Source: Candidatus Omnitrophota bacterium
GTDB taxonomy: Bacteria; Omnitrophota; Gorgyraeia; Gygaellales; Profunditerraquicolaceae
Assembly (NCBI GenBank): GCA_016212045.1
Contig: JACRHO010000026.1
Location: 1 to 5,422, forward strand
Length of the DNA: 5,422 nt
Direction: 5' to 3'
Under the pieces are notes generated by a model. It was not told where the DNA came from, searched no databases, and was given only the letters and a program-made list of their open reading frames with translations. Positions 1-5,191 of this stretch are shown here, piece after piece. Both the position numbers and the translations under genes were made by a program. Every line of letters begins with the position of its first letter. Within the stretch, counting starts at the first letter, position 1.

Positions 1-1
1 A

Positions 2-133
2 AAAAATCTTAAGACACCGACGGAGCGAATTGGCAGACGTAGGCATGGTTTCCGCAGCCGAATGCGCTCCTCTGACGGCCGGGCAGTTCTCTCTCGGCGC
101 CGGCGCAAAGGTAGAAAGAAAATTACTATTTAA
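2..133 (+). CDS. rpmH: 50S ribosomal protein L34, 5'-partial
   Basis: This is the small, very basic L34 protein of the large ribosomal subunit, which sits among 23S rRNA helices. Reading from base 2 gives 43 residues ending in TAA. They include the family core RRRHGFRSRM (residues 12-21) and the basic tail RRRRKGRKK near the C-terminus. L34 is usually 44-46 residues, so only about one or two residues are missing at the window edge. Base 1 is A, so the codon just before residue 1 cannot be ATG, GTG or TTG. An N-terminus of the form Met-Lys-Lys-Asn would fit, but the start itself is not visible. The gene lies 3 nt upstream of yidD, and rnpA, its usual neighbour, is not between them. The ORF is shorter than many gene callers report, but the homology is unmistakable. 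Confidence 0.96.
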   Translation, partial: KNLKTPTERIGRRRHGFRSRMRSSDGRAVLSRRRRKGRKKITI

Positions 134-136
134 TAT

Positions 137-349
137 ATGCTAGAGAAATTTTTGCTCGGCCTCATTCAGGCCTACCAAAACTATCTGCGGGGTTTATTGC
201 CGGCGAGTTGTCGCTTCCAACCCAGCTGTTCAGAGTATGCCCGGCAGGCAATCATTAAATATGGCCCTTTTTCAGGGATGTGGAGGCTAATGAAACGAAT
301 ACTCTCCTGCCATCCCTGGTCTGGACAGGCAGGCTATGACCCGGTATAG
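137..349 (+). CDS. yidD: Membrane protein insertion efficiency factor YidD
   Basis: YidD is a small membrane-associated protein that helps YidC-dependent insertion of inner-membrane proteins. In E. coli it lies between rnpA and yidC. The 70-residue product has the full family signature: CRFQPSCSEYA (residues 25-35) with its two cysteines, then the YG..G.W...KRI region (42-55) and the CHPW / GYDPV end (58-70). The N-terminus (about 3-20) forms an amphipathic helix that could bind the membrane. Length is at the short end of the family (about 70-85), but nothing conserved is missing. The ATG follows the rpmH stop by 3 nt and precedes yidC by 7 nt, so the gene is almost surely co-transcribed with both. 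There is no good Shine-Dalgarno sequence at a normal distance; translation may depend on coupling to rpmH. Confidence 0.96.
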   Translation: MLEKFLLGLIQAYQNYLRGLLPASCRFQPSCSEYARQAIIKYGPFSGMWRLMKRILSCHPWSGQAGYDPV

Positions 350-356
350 ATAAATT

Positions 357-1883
357 ATGGAAAGACGCCTTATTTTAGCCATAGTATTGTCAACGTTGGT
401 GCTCTTATTCTGGTCAGTCATTGCGCCTAAGCCCTTGCCGCCGAGTAAGCCGGCTCCCTCCTTCTTATCGCAGTCTCAATCCTCTGTTCCCCAGCCACAA
501 CCTCAACCCCAGGTAGAAGACAGATCTTTATTTACTTACTCCCTTCCCAGAATGGACATTATTTTTAGCGAGTCTAATGCCGCAATCAGAGAAGTGATTT
601 TTAAAGACTATCAGAACTATAAATTTTCTTTAAAGCGCGGATTTTTCTTAGAAGAGGAGAATTTAAATTTTCATAAAGATAAAGCAAATTTTAATGTCCA
701 ATCTGTGGCTTTTGTGGCTGAAAAGAATAATAAAAAGATTAGCAAAGTATTTAATTTTAAGTCGGACAAATACTTAGTGGAGTTAAAAGTCATTGTGCAG
801 GAAATGTCCAATCTGAAACAGGAAATGTCCAATCTGAAACTGGACATTAACTTACCCTTAGTTTTAGGTAGATTAGATTTTGCCGGCGATGCGCAGCAGG
901 CTCGGTTTAAAGACGTGATGATTTCTACACAAGGAAAAGTAACCCATCCCCATCCGCGCAAAGAAATGGAATTTCCCCCGGCTAAATTTTTAGGCCTGCG
1001 CGAGCGATATTTTTGTACGCTGATGGAGGCAGAAAAAAATGAGTATCCGGCATTTTTACGTAAGATTGCTCCCCAGGAAACAGAAATAGGTTTCAATATG
1101 CAGGCTAGGCTTGAACCGGGCCAGATATGGGAGGAAAAATTCCTTATTTATTTGGGGCCACAGGACTTGCAGCTATTATCCCAGGGTAAATCTGATTGGC
1201 AGGCGATTATGTATTATGGCACCTTTGATTTTATTGCCCAATTGCTTTTACAGTTATTACATTTTCTTTATAAAATAGTGCGCAATTGGGGCGCAGTGGT
1301 GGTAGTGCTCAGCTTCCTGATCTATCTCCTGCTTTTTCCGCTGACCTTAAAACAGATGCGTTCAATGAAAGAAATGCAGACCCTGCAACCCAAAATTGAA
1401 GAACTGCGAAAATTATATAAAGATAATCCCCAGAGATTAAACAAAGAAATTATGCAATTATACCGCGAACATAAGGTGAATCCTTTTGGCGGCTGCCTGC
1501 CTTTGATTCTGCAAATACCCATCTTTTTTGCCCTTTACCAAGTATTGATGCGTTCGGTGAGCTTGAAAGGCGCTAATTTCTTGTGGATTAAGGACTTATC
1601 AGGGCCAGACCGGTTATTTACCTTGCCATTTTCTTTGCCTGTCTTAGGCAATGAAATTAATTTATTGCCTATCTTGATGACTATCGGTATGTTTATCCAA
1701 CAGAAGATCTCTATGGCTGCCTCAGGTAGCGCCTCTAATGAACAACAAAAAATGATGCTGATTTTATTCCCCCTGATGTTTGGTTTTATCTTCTACCATA
1801 TGCCTGCGGGTTTAGTTTTATATTGGTTTATTAATAGCACACTGATGTTGGTTTATCAGTTCCGGGTGAGTCGGGGAAAATAA
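357..1883 (+). CDS. yidC: Membrane protein insertase YidC (Oxa1 family)
   Basis: YidC inserts and folds inner-membrane proteins, alone or with SecYEG. The 508-residue layout is Gram-negative type. Residues 5-23 form the first membrane helix. Residues 24-52 are a Pro/Gln/Ser-rich linker, and about 55-275 the periplasmic beta-rich domain, which includes FLGLRERYF (211-219). The conserved Oxa1 core follows: a membrane helix at 311-331, the cytoplasmic hairpin with LQPKIEELR (343-351) and HKVNPFGGCLP (372-382), and further helices at about 380-400, 434-450, 464-480 and 484-502, including MPAGLVLYW (482-490). Two points stand out. The groove residue that is Arg in E. coli (R366) or Lys in many relatives aligns with Tyr323. 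A perfect tandem duplication gives QEMSNLK twice (148-161) in the periplasmic domain. The start fits the usual MERRLILAIVLS-type N-terminus; the Shine-Dalgarno sequence is weak. The reading frame is intact. Confidence 0.98.
   Translation: MERRLILAIVLSTLVLLFWSVIAPKPLPPSKPAPSFLSQSQSSVPQPQPQPQVEDRSLFTYSLPRMDIIFSESNAAIREVIFKDYQNYKFSLKRGFFLEEENLNFHKDKANFNVQSVAFVAEKNNKKISKVFNFKSDKYLVELKVIVQEMSNLKQEMSNLKLDINLPLVLGRLDFAGDAQQARFKDVMISTQGKVTHPHPRKEMEFPPAKFLGLRERYFCTLMEAEKNEYPAFLRKIAPQETEIGFNMQARLEPGQIWEEKFLIYLGPQDLQLLSQGKSDWQAIMYYGTFDFIAQLLLQLLHFLYKIVRNWGAVVVVLSFLIYLLLFPLTLKQMRSMKEMQTLQPKIEELRKLYKDNPQRLNKEIMQLYREHKVNPFGGCLPLILQIPIFFALYQVLMRSVSLKGANFLWIKDLSGPDRLFTLPFSLPVLGNEINLLPILMTIGMFIQQKISMAASGSASNEQQKMMLILFPLMFGFIFYHMPAGLVLYWFINSTLMLVYQFRVSRGK
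548..848. repeat. Cluster of a 13-bp motif in direct and inverted copies
   Basis: The 13-mer AATGTCCAATCTG occurs exactly at 693-705, 803-815 and 824-836. Its reverse complement occurs with one mismatch at 548-560 and with three mismatches at 836-848. The last two copies face each other, so AATGTCCA (824-831) and TGGACATT (841-848) form a perfect 8-bp inverted repeat with a 9-nt loop. The 693 copy is read in a different codon phase (Asn-Val-Gln-Ser) from the 803 and 824 copies (Met-Ser-Asn-Leu). The repetition is therefore at DNA level rather than forced by protein sequence. Another reverse-strand copy with one mismatch lies at 2930-2942 in parA. The function is unknown. Confidence 0.7.
798..839 (+). 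repeat. Perfect 2 x 21-bp in-frame tandem duplication in yidC
   Basis: Two adjacent identical 21-bp units (798-818 and 819-839), each beginning CAGGAAATGTCC and ending TCTGAAA, encode QEMSNLK twice in the YidC periplasmic domain. There are no silent differences between the copies, which suggests a recent duplication or active homogenisation. A length of seven codons keeps the frame. Confidence 0.97.
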
Positions 1884-1885
1884 TT

Positions 1886-2059
1886 ATGGAATTTACTGGC
1901 AGTACAGTTGCAGAGGCGATTCAAAAGGCCTTAAAGGCATTAAAAGTAAAACGCAGCCAATTAGAGATTCAAGTGCTCTCCGAGGAGAAAAAGGGACTTT
2001 TTGGCATGCCCGGAGCAAAACCCGCTAAAATTAAGGTGAATATCATCAAAGACAAATAG
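1886..2059 (+). CDS. Stand-alone Jag N-terminal domain protein (short SpoIIIJ-associated/KhpB-like)
   Basis: This 57-residue ORF begins 2 nt after the yidC stop. It matches the Jag_N domain found at the start of Jag/KhpB RNA-binding proteins: GSTVAEAIQKAL (residues 5-16) followed by KKGLFG (35-40) and GAKPAKIKV (43-51). Full Jag proteins are usually about 150-250 residues or longer, and continue with KH and R3H single-strand nucleic-acid-binding domains. Here a TAG stop follows directly after Jag_N, and the next 106 nt show no KH or R3H remnant in any frame, only a promoter region. Its position right after yidC is the standard jag position, which supports the family call. It may act as a small partner of YidC or of a separately encoded KH/R3H protein, or it may be a decayed jag. 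The reading frame is clean, which favours a real small gene. No strong Shine-Dalgarno sequence is visible; coupling to yidC is likely. Confidence 0.85.
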   Translation: MEFTGSTVAEAIQKALKALKVKRSQLEIQVLSEEKKGLFGMPGAKPAKIKVNIIKDK

Positions 2060-2076
2060 GGGCCGTAAAAAAATAC

Positions 2077-2104
2077 TTGACAAATCTATTAAATATACGA
2101 TAAT
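2077..2104 (+). promoter_or_regulatory. Predicted sigma70-type promoter for parA-parB-ndk-yicC-gmk
   Basis: A perfect -35 box TTGACA (2077-2082) is followed after 16 nt by GATAAT (2099-2104), a 5/6 match to the -10 consensus. A run of seven A residues (2067-2073) just upstream could act as an UP-like element. Transcription would begin near 2111, leaving a leader of about 55 nt before parA. This is the only sizeable intergenic region in the window, and no terminator hairpin separates it from the upstream genes. The upstream operon may therefore read through. Confidence 0.8.
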
Positions 2105-2121
2105 AAAAATAAGATTTAGCC

Positions 2122-2137
2122 AGTTACACGAGAAACG
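2122..2137 (+). promoter_or_regulatory. parS-like candidate ParB-binding site upstream of parA
   Basis: AGTTACACGAGAAACG matches the bacterial parS consensus TGTTTCACGTGAAACA at 12 of 16 positions. In the 14-bp core (2123-2136) it matches at 12 of 14, keeping the central CG, the CAC and the GAAAC half. It lies between the predicted transcription start and parA, next to the genes for ParA and ParB themselves. The match and the location are seen directly; binding by ParB is inferred. Two mismatches in the core may make it a weak or lineage-specific site, or chance. Confidence 0.5.
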
Positions 2138-2153
2138 AAATTTAGGTGTAACT
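2122..2153 (+). repeat. Perfect 8-bp inverted repeat in the parA leader
   Basis: AGTTACAC (2122-2129) and GTGTAACT (2146-2153) are exact reverse complements separated by 16 nt. The pair lies in the predicted 5' leader, starting about 10 nt after the predicted transcription start and ending 12 nt before the parA ATG. It could be a two-half-site protein operator or an RNA hairpin. The left arm overlaps the parS-like site. There is no U-tract after it, so it is not a standard terminator. Confidence 0.75.
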
Positions 2154-2165
2154 ATATAAATTACA

Positions 2166-2987
2166 ATGGGTAGAATTATTGCTATCTGTAATCAAAAAGG
2201 CGGAACCGGCAAAACTACCTCGGCGATCAATTTAGCCGTGTATCTGGCCTTGGCGCCTAAAAAAGTTTTGTTAGTTGATTTAGATCCCCAGGCCAATGCC
2301 ACTAGCGGGTTAGGTTTAAACAAGCACAACATCCAAAAAAGCACCTACCATATTTTACTTGAGGAACAAGAATTAAAGGATATCTTACAACCCACTAAAA
2401 TTGAAAATCTCTTACTTGCTCCGTCGAACTTGGACCTTACCGGCGCAGAGATAGAGTTAGTCAGCGCCTTGGGCAGAGAGTACCGTTTAAAGCGGGCCTT
2501 AGAAAAAGAAAAAGAGCATTTTGATTTTATCTTGGTGGATGCGCCTCCGTCCTTGGGTTTGCTGACCATCAATGCGCTTTGTGCTGCGGATGCGGTGATT
2601 ATTCCCGTACAATGCGAATATTACGCTTTAGAAGGTCTGACGCAACTCCTTAGTACCATTAATCTTGTGAAAAATAATCTCAATCCTGGCCTGGCTATTG
2701 AGGGCGTGCTTTTGACTATGGCAGATTTCCGCACTAATTTAACTAAAGAAGTCATCCAGGAAGTCAAACAACATTTTAAAGAAAAGGTTTATGCCACCAT
2801 TATCCCGCGGAGTATCCGCTTAACCGAAGCCCCGAGTTTTGGCCAGCCGATTTTTTTATATGATGAAAATTCAGTGGGAGCAAAAAGATATGCGGATTTA
2901 TCCCGGGAAGTTTTGGGTTTACCCATTGCCAGATTGGACAATGCGCAATTAGCAGAAGAAAGAGAACCCCTAAAATCAGGAGAGTGA
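2166..2987 (+). CDS. parA: Chromosome-partitioning ATPase ParA (Soj)
   Basis: ParA is a deviant-Walker ATPase that binds DNA non-specifically in its ATP form and moves ParB-parS complexes during chromosome segregation. The 273-residue protein shows the deviant Walker A motif KGGTGKTT (11-18) with its signature lysine (K11), the Walker A' region VDLDPQAN (37-44), Walker B FILVDAPPSLG (121-131), and the C-terminal IPRSIRLTEAPSFG (213-226). There is no N-terminal DNA-binding extension of the plasmid ParA/SopA type, so it is the chromosomal Soj type. The start is set by the MGRIIAICNQKGG N-terminus. An AGGTG 17 nt upstream is too far for a good Shine-Dalgarno site and is partly inside the leader inverted repeat. 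The last 20 or so residues form a charged tail beyond the conserved domain. parB follows after 1 nt. Confidence 0.98.
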   Translation: MGRIIAICNQKGGTGKTTSAINLAVYLALAPKKVLLVDLDPQANATSGLGLNKHNIQKSTYHILLEEQELKDILQPTKIENLLLAPSNLDLTGAEIELVSALGREYRLKRALEKEKEHFDFILVDAPPSLGLLTINALCAADAVIIPVQCEYYALEGLTQLLSTINLVKNNLNPGLAIEGVLLTMADFRTNLTKEVIQEVKQHFKEKVYATIIPRSIRLTEAPSFGQPIFLYDENSVGAKRYADLSREVLGLPIARLDNAQLAEEREPLKSGE

Positions 2988-2988
2988 A

Positions 2989-3852
2989 ATGGACAAGAAA
3001 GCATTAGGTAGAGGACTAAGCGCGTTAATTCCAGAGAGAGAAGAGGCCAGTGGCGCCGAGAAACTAACTTACCTTAAGTTAGAGCAGATTCGGCCCAGCC
3101 CCTTGCAGCCGCGGGAAAAATTTGATGCAGAGGGTTTGCAGGAATTGACCCAATCCATCAAAGAAAAGGGCCTGATCCAGCCAATTTTAGTGCGGCAGAA
3201 AGGGGATCATTATGAATTGATTGCCGGGGAGCGGCGTTTCCGTGCGGCTGGCTTATTGAATTTAAAAGAGATACCAGCTTTAGTCAGGCAGGCAGGAGAC
3301 GAAGATTCTCTCGAGATTTCTTTAATTGAGAATATCCAGAGAGAAGACCTTAATCCTATTGAAGAGGCCCGGGCTTATCAATATCTCCTGGATAAATTTA
3401 ACCTTACTCAGGAAAGATTGAGTGAAGTTTTGGGCAAGGCCCGGGTGACCATTACCAATGTTTTAAGATTATTAAAATTACCCCAGGAGATTCAGGAAGA
3501 GATTAAACAGGGCCGCATTTCTTATGCCCATGGCCGGGTGCTTTTAGAATTAGACGACCCCAACCAGCAGCGCAGATTAAGCCAGGAAACTATCGCTGGC
3601 GGCCTATCGGTCAGAGAGTTGGAGAATTTAATCAAGTCCTACCGTCGCCGGGGAATGAAGCGCAGAATCGACCCATCTACGCGCGAGCCGCAGCTGGCAG
3701 TTTTAGAAGAAGAATTACAGCAGATCCTGGCCACTAAAATTCGCATCAGCAAGAGAAGAAAACGCGGCCATATCCTCATTGAATTTTATTCTGAAGAGGA
3801 CCTCGGGCGCATCATCACTATCATCCGCGGCAGGAGAGAGGAGAACGTATGA
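2989..3852 (+). CDS. parB: Chromosome-partitioning protein ParB (Spo0J), CTP-dependent clamp
   Basis: ParB binds parS, uses CTP to close into a sliding clamp, and stimulates ParA ATPase. The 287 residues follow the full family layout. The N-terminal LGRGLSALI (6-14) is the ParA-interacting segment. The ParB/Srx CTPase domain (about 26-120) carries the GERRFRA motif (80-86) and ENIQRE (114-119). A helix-turn-helix parS-reading domain spans about 138-165 (QERLSEVLGKARVTITNVLRLLKLP region), with further helices to about 220. A basic linker leads to the C-terminal dimerisation domain (about 235-285, with ILIEFYSEEDLGRI). A good Shine-Dalgarno AGGAG (2978-2982) sits 6 nt before the ATG, inside the end of parA. 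Its stop codon overlaps the ndk start. A candidate target lies about 0.85 kb upstream at 2122-2137. Confidence 0.98.
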   Translation: MDKKALGRGLSALIPEREEASGAEKLTYLKLEQIRPSPLQPREKFDAEGLQELTQSIKEKGLIQPILVRQKGDHYELIAGERRFRAAGLLNLKEIPALVRQAGDEDSLEISLIENIQREDLNPIEEARAYQYLLDKFNLTQERLSEVLGKARVTITNVLRLLKLPQEIQEEIKQGRISYAHGRVLLELDDPNQQRRLSQETIAGGLSVRELENLIKSYRRRGMKRRIDPSTREPQLAVLEEELQQILATKIRISKRRKRGHILIEFYSEEDLGRIITIIRGRREENV

Positions 3853-4352
3853 CGCAGGCGACCTTAATCCTGATCAAGCCCGACGGTTTGAAGAAATCTT
3901 TAACTGGAAATATCCTTACCCGGCTTTCCGAGACCAAATTAGAGATTGTTGCGGCCAAGATTGTGCGCGTCTCTCGGCAGCTGGCTGAGGAACACTACTG
4001 CCACCTGAAAGAAAAACCCTTTTTCCCAGAATTAATCCGCTATCTGCAGGGCGAGTTGCACGACCGGCGTAAAGTAATGGCCTTGATTTATTGGGGCGAG
4101 GATGCCATTAGCAAATGCCGGGAACTGGCAGGCGCCACTAATCCTGAGAAGGCAGAGTCCACCAGTATCCGCGGCTCTTACGGCAGAATCACGACGGCCG
4201 GCATCTATGAGAATGTGATCCATGTCTCCTCCAATGACAGCGAGGCAGAAAGAGAGATTAAGCTCTGGTTTAGCCCTGAGGAGATTATTGTCAATTTGTA
4301 TCCCACTAAAGAAGTGGCCAGAAAAGAGAAGAAGGTAAAGGCGTGGGCATAA
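3849..4352 (+). CDS. ndk: Nucleoside-diphosphate kinase, long variant
   Basis: Ndk transfers the gamma-phosphate of ATP to nucleoside diphosphates through a phospho-histidine, balancing NTP and dNTP pools. All core residues are present by alignment to human NDPK: K10 (K12), Y50 (Y52), R91 (R88), T97 (T94), R108 (R105), N122 (N115), the catalytic H125 (H118), S127 (S120) and E136 (E129). At 167 residues it is longer than the usual 135-155. It has about four extra residues between the IRG arginine and the catalytic histidine (ITTAGIYE region, 114-121). The normal HGSDS signature reads HVSSN here. Despite this the active site looks complete, so an active enzyme is likely. ATGA overlap with parB (3849-3852) and the purine-rich AGGAGAGAGGAG (3832-3843) upstream imply coupled translation. 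Pairing with gmk downstream gives two nucleotide kinases in one operon. Confidence 0.95.
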   Translation: MTQATLILIKPDGLKKSLTGNILTRLSETKLEIVAAKIVRVSRQLAEEHYCHLKEKPFFPELIRYLQGELHDRRKVMALIYWGEDAISKCRELAGATNPEKAESTSIRGSYGRITTAGIYENVIHVSSNDSEAEREIKLWFSPEEIIVNLYPTKEVARKEKKVKAWA

Positions 4353-4356
4353 GGAG
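4351..4356 (+). promoter_or_regulatory. Shine-Dalgarno site fixing the yicC start
   Basis: AAGGAG lies 7 nt before the ATG at 4364 and overlaps the ndk stop codon. It favours 4364 over the in-frame ATG at 4376, which would begin directly at the conserved MTGFG motif. Confidence 0.8.
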
Positions 4357-4363
4357 ATAAGGC

Positions 4364-5191
4364 ATGTTGAATAGTATGACGGGTTTTGGTAATAGAGAGG
4401 CGCACGTGAGGCCTTTGGGTAAAATCAGCGTGGAACTAAGAAGCACCAACCACAAGTTTTTGGAGATCGTCCTGCATTTGCCCGAAGGGTTTTTGGCATT
4501 AGAAGAGCGGATTAAAAAAGAAATTGAGTCCAAGATAAAGCGGGGTAGGGTGACCGGAGTAGTCAATATTCTTCCCAGCGCATCCGCCCAGGTTTTTATC
4601 AATAAGAAACTTCTCAAAGATTACATCAGCGCATTAAAGAACATCCGGCAGCAGTTTCATCTGGGGGACGAGGTGAATCTGGATACCTTAATCCACCTGC
4701 CCGGGGTTTTCTCTTTGGCAGAAAATACCTGCCCTAGAGAAAAACTCTGGCCGGCGCTCAAGATATTAGTGCATCAGGCCCTAAATAAGCTGGTAGCGAT
4801 GCGCCAGAAAGAAGGCCGCGCCACAGGTATTTATTTAAAAAAGAGGGCGCAGATATTAAAGAGGACATTAGAGCAAGTTAAGACCCGTTTTAAAAAAGTG
4901 ACCCAAGAAAAATCCGCGCAATTTAAAAGCGAAGAAGAGCGCAGCAATTTTCTGAAGGATACGGATATCAGCGAAGAGTTGAGCAGATTAACCTTCCATA
5001 TCCAGAATTTCCTGCGTAAACTAAACGTAAGCCAGGCCGTGGGCAAGGAATTAGATTTTATCGCCCAGGAGATGCAGCGGGAGGCAAATACTATCGGCGC
5101 AAAATCCTGCGATGCGGCCATCTCCGGCAAGGTGGTGCAGGTTAAAAGCCAGATTGAGAAAATCAGGGAACAGGTGCAAAATATAGAGTGA
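4364..5191 (+). CDS. yicC: YicC family endoribonuclease
   Basis: YicC proteins are widespread bacterial RNases; E. coli YicC is linked to decay of the small RNA RyhB. The 275-residue product carries both family domains. The YicC-like N-terminal domain (1 to about 155) has SMTGFG (4-9), ELRSTNHKFLE (24-34), LEERIK (46-51), KIKRGRV (57-63) and MRQKEG (146-151). The C-terminal DUF1732 domain (about 190-275) has DISEELSRLTFHI (201-213) and the highly conserved GKELDFIAQEMQREANTIGA (227-246), ending KIREQVQNIE. Length is slightly below the usual 285-295, with a short middle part. The stretch at 155-195 is a charged, probably coiled-coil helix. The start is supported by AAGGAG 7 nt upstream. The yicC-gmk pairing is a very common bacterial arrangement and is preserved here by a GTGA start/stop overlap. 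Confidence 0.96.
   Translation: MLNSMTGFGNREAHVRPLGKISVELRSTNHKFLEIVLHLPEGFLALEERIKKEIESKIKRGRVTGVVNILPSASAQVFINKKLLKDYISALKNIRQQFHLGDEVNLDTLIHLPGVFSLAENTCPREKLWPALKILVHQALNKLVAMRQKEGRATGIYLKKRAQILKRTLEQVKTRFKKVTQEKSAQFKSEEERSNFLKDTDISEELSRLTFHIQNFLRKLNVSQAVGKELDFIAQEMQREANTIGAKSCDAAISGKVVQVKSQIEKIREQVQNIE

Noticed and set aside
3..142. Possible rnpA overlapping rpmH in another frame
   Set aside because: The one open alternative frame gives a short sequence without the basic RNR-type motif of RnpA and ends at 142.
426..512. Pro/Gln-rich stretch of YidC as a foreign insertion
   Set aside because: A low-complexity linker after the first membrane helix is normal for Gram-negative YidC proteins.
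671..1096. Reverse-strand 141-codon open frame
   Set aside because: It lies entirely inside yidC, has no recognisable domain, and its repeated residues only mirror the yidC tandem repeat.
1692..1701. TTATCCAAC in yidC as a DnaA box
   Set aside because: It is a single near-match inside coding sequence with no cluster of boxes or AT-rich unwinding region nearby.
3779..3988. Forward 69-codon open frame spanning the parB end and ndk start
   Set aside because: It is out of frame with both conserved proteins and shows no family resemblance.
4402..4411. CACGTG palindrome in yicC as a second parS site
   Set aside because: Only the central six bases match; the flanking GTTT and AAAC arms of parS are absent.
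4306..4617. Reverse-strand 103-codon open frame across the ndk-yicC junction
   Set aside because: It is antisense to two well-supported genes, its product resembles no family I know, and it has no promoter or Shine-Dalgarno support.
4831..5130. Reverse-strand 99-codon open frame in yicC
   Set aside because: It is antisense to the conserved YicC C-terminal domain; its openness follows from codon bias of the real gene.
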